Assembly: GCA_946405565.1 (NCBI GenBank)
Contig: CAMJHU010000063.1
Span: forward strand, 1 to 8,272
Reading direction: 5' to 3'
Length of the DNA: 8,272 bases
DNA from: an uncultured Clostridia bacterium
GTDB lineage: Bacteria > Bacillota > Clostridia > Oscillospirales > Acutalibacteraceae
Below are positions 6,553-8,272 of this stretch, piece by piece. Each line of letters starts with the position of its first letter. Position 1 is the first letter of the stretch. A program made the translations under genes and the position numbers. The notes beneath the pieces are model-generated. The model made no database searches. It saw nothing but the letters and a program-made list of their open reading frames with translations, and had not been told where the DNA came from.

Positions 6553-6569
6553 AACCGCATTATGCGGTT
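6553..6569. promoter_or_regulatory. Palindrome AACCGCA-N3-TGCGGTT, upstream copy of a putative operator
   Basis: Perfect 7-bp arms around TTA. The inner 15 bp (ACCGCA-N3-TGCGGT) has the same arms and spacing as the palindrome inside the promoter at 6869-6897. It lies just beyond the nuclease terminator. A secondary GCGG-AAA-CCGC (6548-6558) overlaps its left arm. A regulator-binding function is inferred from the duplication alone. Confidence 0.55.
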
Positions 6570-6868
6570 AACATTATTACAAAAAACAAGTTTACAAAAA
6601 TATCCTAGCATACAGAAGAAAAATAGTCAAGGAAAACCGTGCTTTCACTGCATATCGCATTAATTTCAACGATTCAGAAAATTTTATAAATGACGGAAAT
6701 TCAAGAAGATGTGGAAAACGTTGCGGAATTGTGAGGTTTGTGATGAAAACAAGAAGAGATTCTGCTGCGTTACAAATCAAAAACGGCAAATAAAAAGACA
6801 AATTCGGGAATCTTTTCTGTTAGGTGAAGGATTTTTGAAAAAAATTTAGTTTTTTTTTGAAAAAGTAC
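6570..6868. other. AT-rich spacer without a gene, ending in A/T tracts
   Basis: About 300 bases with no credible gene on either strand; short frames here lack ribosome binding sites and conserved features. The only notable structure is its right end (about 6834-6865), where runs of A and T, including ten consecutive T (6850-6858 region), abut the -35 box at 6869. Such tracts can act as an UP element that boosts RNA polymerase binding, or as curved DNA. Confidence 0.6.
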
Positions 6869-6897
6869 TTGACAACCGCAAATTGCGGTGGTATAAT
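6869..6897 (+). promoter_or_regulatory. Perfect promoter with an operator-like palindrome in its spacer
   Basis: TTGACA (6869-6874), 17-bp spacer, TATAAT (6892-6897). The spacer is largely the palindrome ACCGCA-AAT-TGCGGT (6875-6889), placed exactly where a bound repressor or MerR-like activator would act. The same arms and spacing recur at 6554-6568. Transcription should start near 6904, so the surface gene at 7086 has a leader of about 180 nt. Confidence 0.88.
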
Positions 6898-6903
6898 TCT
6901 GAC

Positions 6904-7069
6904 ATAAACAATACATGATTCCCACGGAAACTGGTCAAAAACACGATGCCGATCTGGTGGGGGCGAAGATCATGAGGTTGTTTGGTAAGCCCAGTATAAT
7001 TTGACGTGCGGCTCGTTTTGATTGTCGCGAGCCGGGGTCACAAATTATAAACCTTTTATCTAATTATTT
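6904..7069 (+). promoter_or_regulatory. Structured 5' leader of the surface protein mRNA
   Basis: The leader can fold into two large elements. The first nests CATGAT/ATCATG (6914-6919 with 6969-6974), CCCAC/GTGGG (6921-6925 with 6957-6961) and a weaker GGTC/GATC (6933-6936 with 6951-6954). The second combines TATAATTTG/CAAATTATA (6995-7003 with 7041-7049) and CGGCTCG/CGAGCCG (7009-7015 with 7028-7034). An alternative GGGC/GCCC pairing (6961-6964 with 6989-6992) would compete with part of the first element. No T-run follows either stem, so transcription termination is not the obvious mechanism; the ribosome binding site at 7070 lies about 20 nt after the second stem. It does not match any riboswitch consensus I can recall. 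It could be a regulatory RNA or simply an mRNA-stabilising leader. Confidence 0.6.
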
Positions 7070-7085
7070 GGAGGATTGATTCTTT

Positions 7086-8264
7086 ATGAAAAAGACACTT
7101 GCTCTTGCTCTCGTAGCTGCTATGACCATCTCTATGGCTAGCATGACCGCTTTCGCGAAGGATATTTCTTATTCCGATGAGACCACCGGCGTATGGCCTG
7201 AAAAGAGCGTTGCGACCGTTAGCCTGACCAAGAAGGATTTGAAGGAAAACAAGGATCAGATCATCGGCTACAAGGCAAAGGAAGCAATTGATTCTCAATT
7301 CGCTGCAGGCGCTGACGTTTCCCTTGACGAATATGCAAAGCTGGGCGAGAATCAGTCTAAGTGTGAGGCTGTGAAGGGTACCACCTACACCATTAAGTTC
7401 GGCGACCTCGGTTTGAAGAAGTTCGACAACACTGCTACCAAGACTTTCTTTGGCTGGGCTGAAGGTAGCGATACCAGTGATGATGGTGATTTCTGGAAGC
7501 AGGGCGACGATCCCGCAAAGAAGGATGCTGTTGTCAAGGACGATAAGCTCTACACCTACAGTGAGACTGAGGCTGATACTGGCGTTACGCTGACATTCTC
7601 CACCGTTGGTAGAACCGATACCGATGATGAGACCATCGCTAAGAACCTGAAGGCTATCGAAGATGCCAAGAACGGCGGCGACGCTGCTCAGAAGGAAAAG
7701 GATCGCATGGCTGAGCTCGACAAGCAGTACAATGCTGACGGCAAGAACGGCTATGACAAGTCCACTAAGGAAGACAAGGAACTTCAGGGCAAATACACTC
7801 AGAAGAAGAAGGGCGATACCGGTGTTGGTATGGATGACTTCTACACCCATGCAGCTAACGTAGCCGGCGCTCCTGTTGACGAGACCAAGACTTGGGTTTA
7901 TGACGTTGTTCTGCCCGACAACACCGCTCTCTATTCCGGCAAGACTGCCAGAACCACCATTGAGCTTTCCGGCGTGAAGGACAGCGCTGACCTCAGCAAG
8001 TTCGGTGTTAAGGTTTACCACATCGAAGGCTGGTGCAAGGCTACGAAGGTGAAGAATGTTGACGTGAAGGGCAACAAGGTTACCTTCTGGTCCGACAGCT
8101 TCAGCCCCTATGTCATCACCCTCGGTGACGGCGTTGCTTCCACTGGCGCTGACGCTTCCAACCCCTCTACCGGCGACTTCTCCGCTGTTCCTGTAGCTCT
8201 GCTCGCAGCTGCTGCTCTGGGCGCAACCGGTTTCGTTGCTTACAAGAAGAGAAAGGCTGAGTAA
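7086..8264 (+). CDS. Secreted, membrane/wall-anchored surface protein with NPSTG motif, likely highly expressed
   Basis: Function unknown. ATG 7086 follows GGAGGA (7070-7075) by 10 nt; the 392-aa product is complete, ending TAA. It has a signal peptide (MKKT, hydrophobic core, cleavage near AFA-K, 24/25). Next is a beta-rich part with TYTIKFGDLGL (100-110) and FFGWAEG (121-127), then a long hydrophilic Lys/Asp/Glu-rich middle (about 175-250). The C-terminal module carries YDVVLPDNTALYSGKT (272-287), KVYHIEGW (309-316) and SDSFSPYVITL (336-346). The end is NPSTGD (359-364), a membrane helix (about 366-387) and a basic KKRKAE tail. The order of modules and the key motifs match the - strand gene at 4075-5193, so the two are paralogues. 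Codon use is strongly biased (only two of its many lysines are AAA, alanine is mostly GCT), which with the perfect promoter suggests an abundant protein. Sortase anchoring is inferred; no sortase gene is in the window. Confidence 0.9.
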   Translation: MKKTLALALVAAMTISMASMTAFAKDISYSDETTGVWPEKSVATVSLTKKDLKENKDQIIGYKAKEAIDSQFAAGADVSLDEYAKLGENQSKCEAVKGTTYTIKFGDLGLKKFDNTATKTFFGWAEGSDTSDDGDFWKQGDDPAKKDAVVKDDKLYTYSETEADTGVTLTFSTVGRTDTDDETIAKNLKAIEDAKNGGDAAQKEKDRMAELDKQYNADGKNGYDKSTKEDKELQGKYTQKKKGDTGVGMDDFYTHAANVAGAPVDETKTWVYDVVLPDNTALYSGKTARTTIELSGVKDSADLSKFGVKVYHIEGWCKATKVKNVDVKGNKVTFWSDSFSPYVITLGDGVASTGADASNPSTGDFSAVPVALLAAAALGATGFVAYKKRKAE

Positions 8265-8272
8265 TTACAATT

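Noticed and set aside
6739..6793. Small open frame (about 16 codons) starting ATGAAAACAAGAAG
   Set aside because: Very short, no convincing ribosome binding site or promoter, within an AT-rich spacer.
6904..7069. Cyclic-di-GMP or other known riboswitch
   Set aside because: A GGAAAC segment at 6926-6931 recalls class II c-di-GMP aptamers, but the remaining conserved bases and pseudoknot are not present; I could not match any family.
7056..8021. Open frame on the - strand opposite the right-hand surface gene
   Set aside because: Leu/Val/Ser-rich shadow caused by the strong AAG/GCT codon bias of the real gene.

Overview
The window looks like a chromosomal segment from a Gram-positive Clostridia-type bacterium, probably Oscillospirales/Ruminococcaceae. 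The clues are the gene families (a propeptide-bearing, Fe-S-type PurF, an Rpn/PD-(D/E)XK protein with GRLEGREQ repeats, and surface proteins ending in NPxTGD plus a membrane anchor), strong AGGAGG-like ribosome binding sites, moderately GC-rich genes separated by AT-rich spacers, and textbook TTGACA-N17-TATAAT promoters. The genus cannot be fixed from sequence alone.

Left part (1-4050), purine biosynthesis on the + strand. The 3' part of purC enters from the left edge. It is followed by an unusual spacer with six consecutive short-loop hairpins, a 31-bp direct repeat and a strong rho-independent terminator. A perfect-consensus promoter then starts a purF-purB unit. PurF makes phosphoribosylamine, the committed step. 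PurC makes SAICAR, and PurB acts on SAICAR and on adenylosuccinate. The unit ends at an 18-bp GC-rich hairpin that also lies downstream of the convergent gene.

Right part (4050-8272), accessory and surface region. A - strand gene (4075-5193) and a + strand gene (7086-8264) encode paralogous secreted proteins with the same layout: signal peptide, GW-containing beta-rich module, FSPY-containing C-terminal module, NPxTGD motif, membrane helix and charged tail. Between them is a + strand Rpn-type nuclease/transposase-like gene (5439-6476). The - strand surface gene and the nuclease gene are transcribed divergently from two good promoters, with a perfect 23-bp tandem duplication between them.

The rightmost gene seems built for high expression. 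It has an A/T-tract region upstream of a perfect promoter, a palindrome inside the promoter spacer that recurs 321 bp upstream, a leader of about 180 nt with strong nested hairpins, a good RBS and a codon choice unlike its paralogue (lysine almost only AAG, alanine mostly GCT). The most interesting unexplained signals are this regulatory region, the hairpin array after purC and the Cys/His-rich PurF propeptide. No tRNA, rRNA, CRISPR array or complete insertion sequence was recognised.
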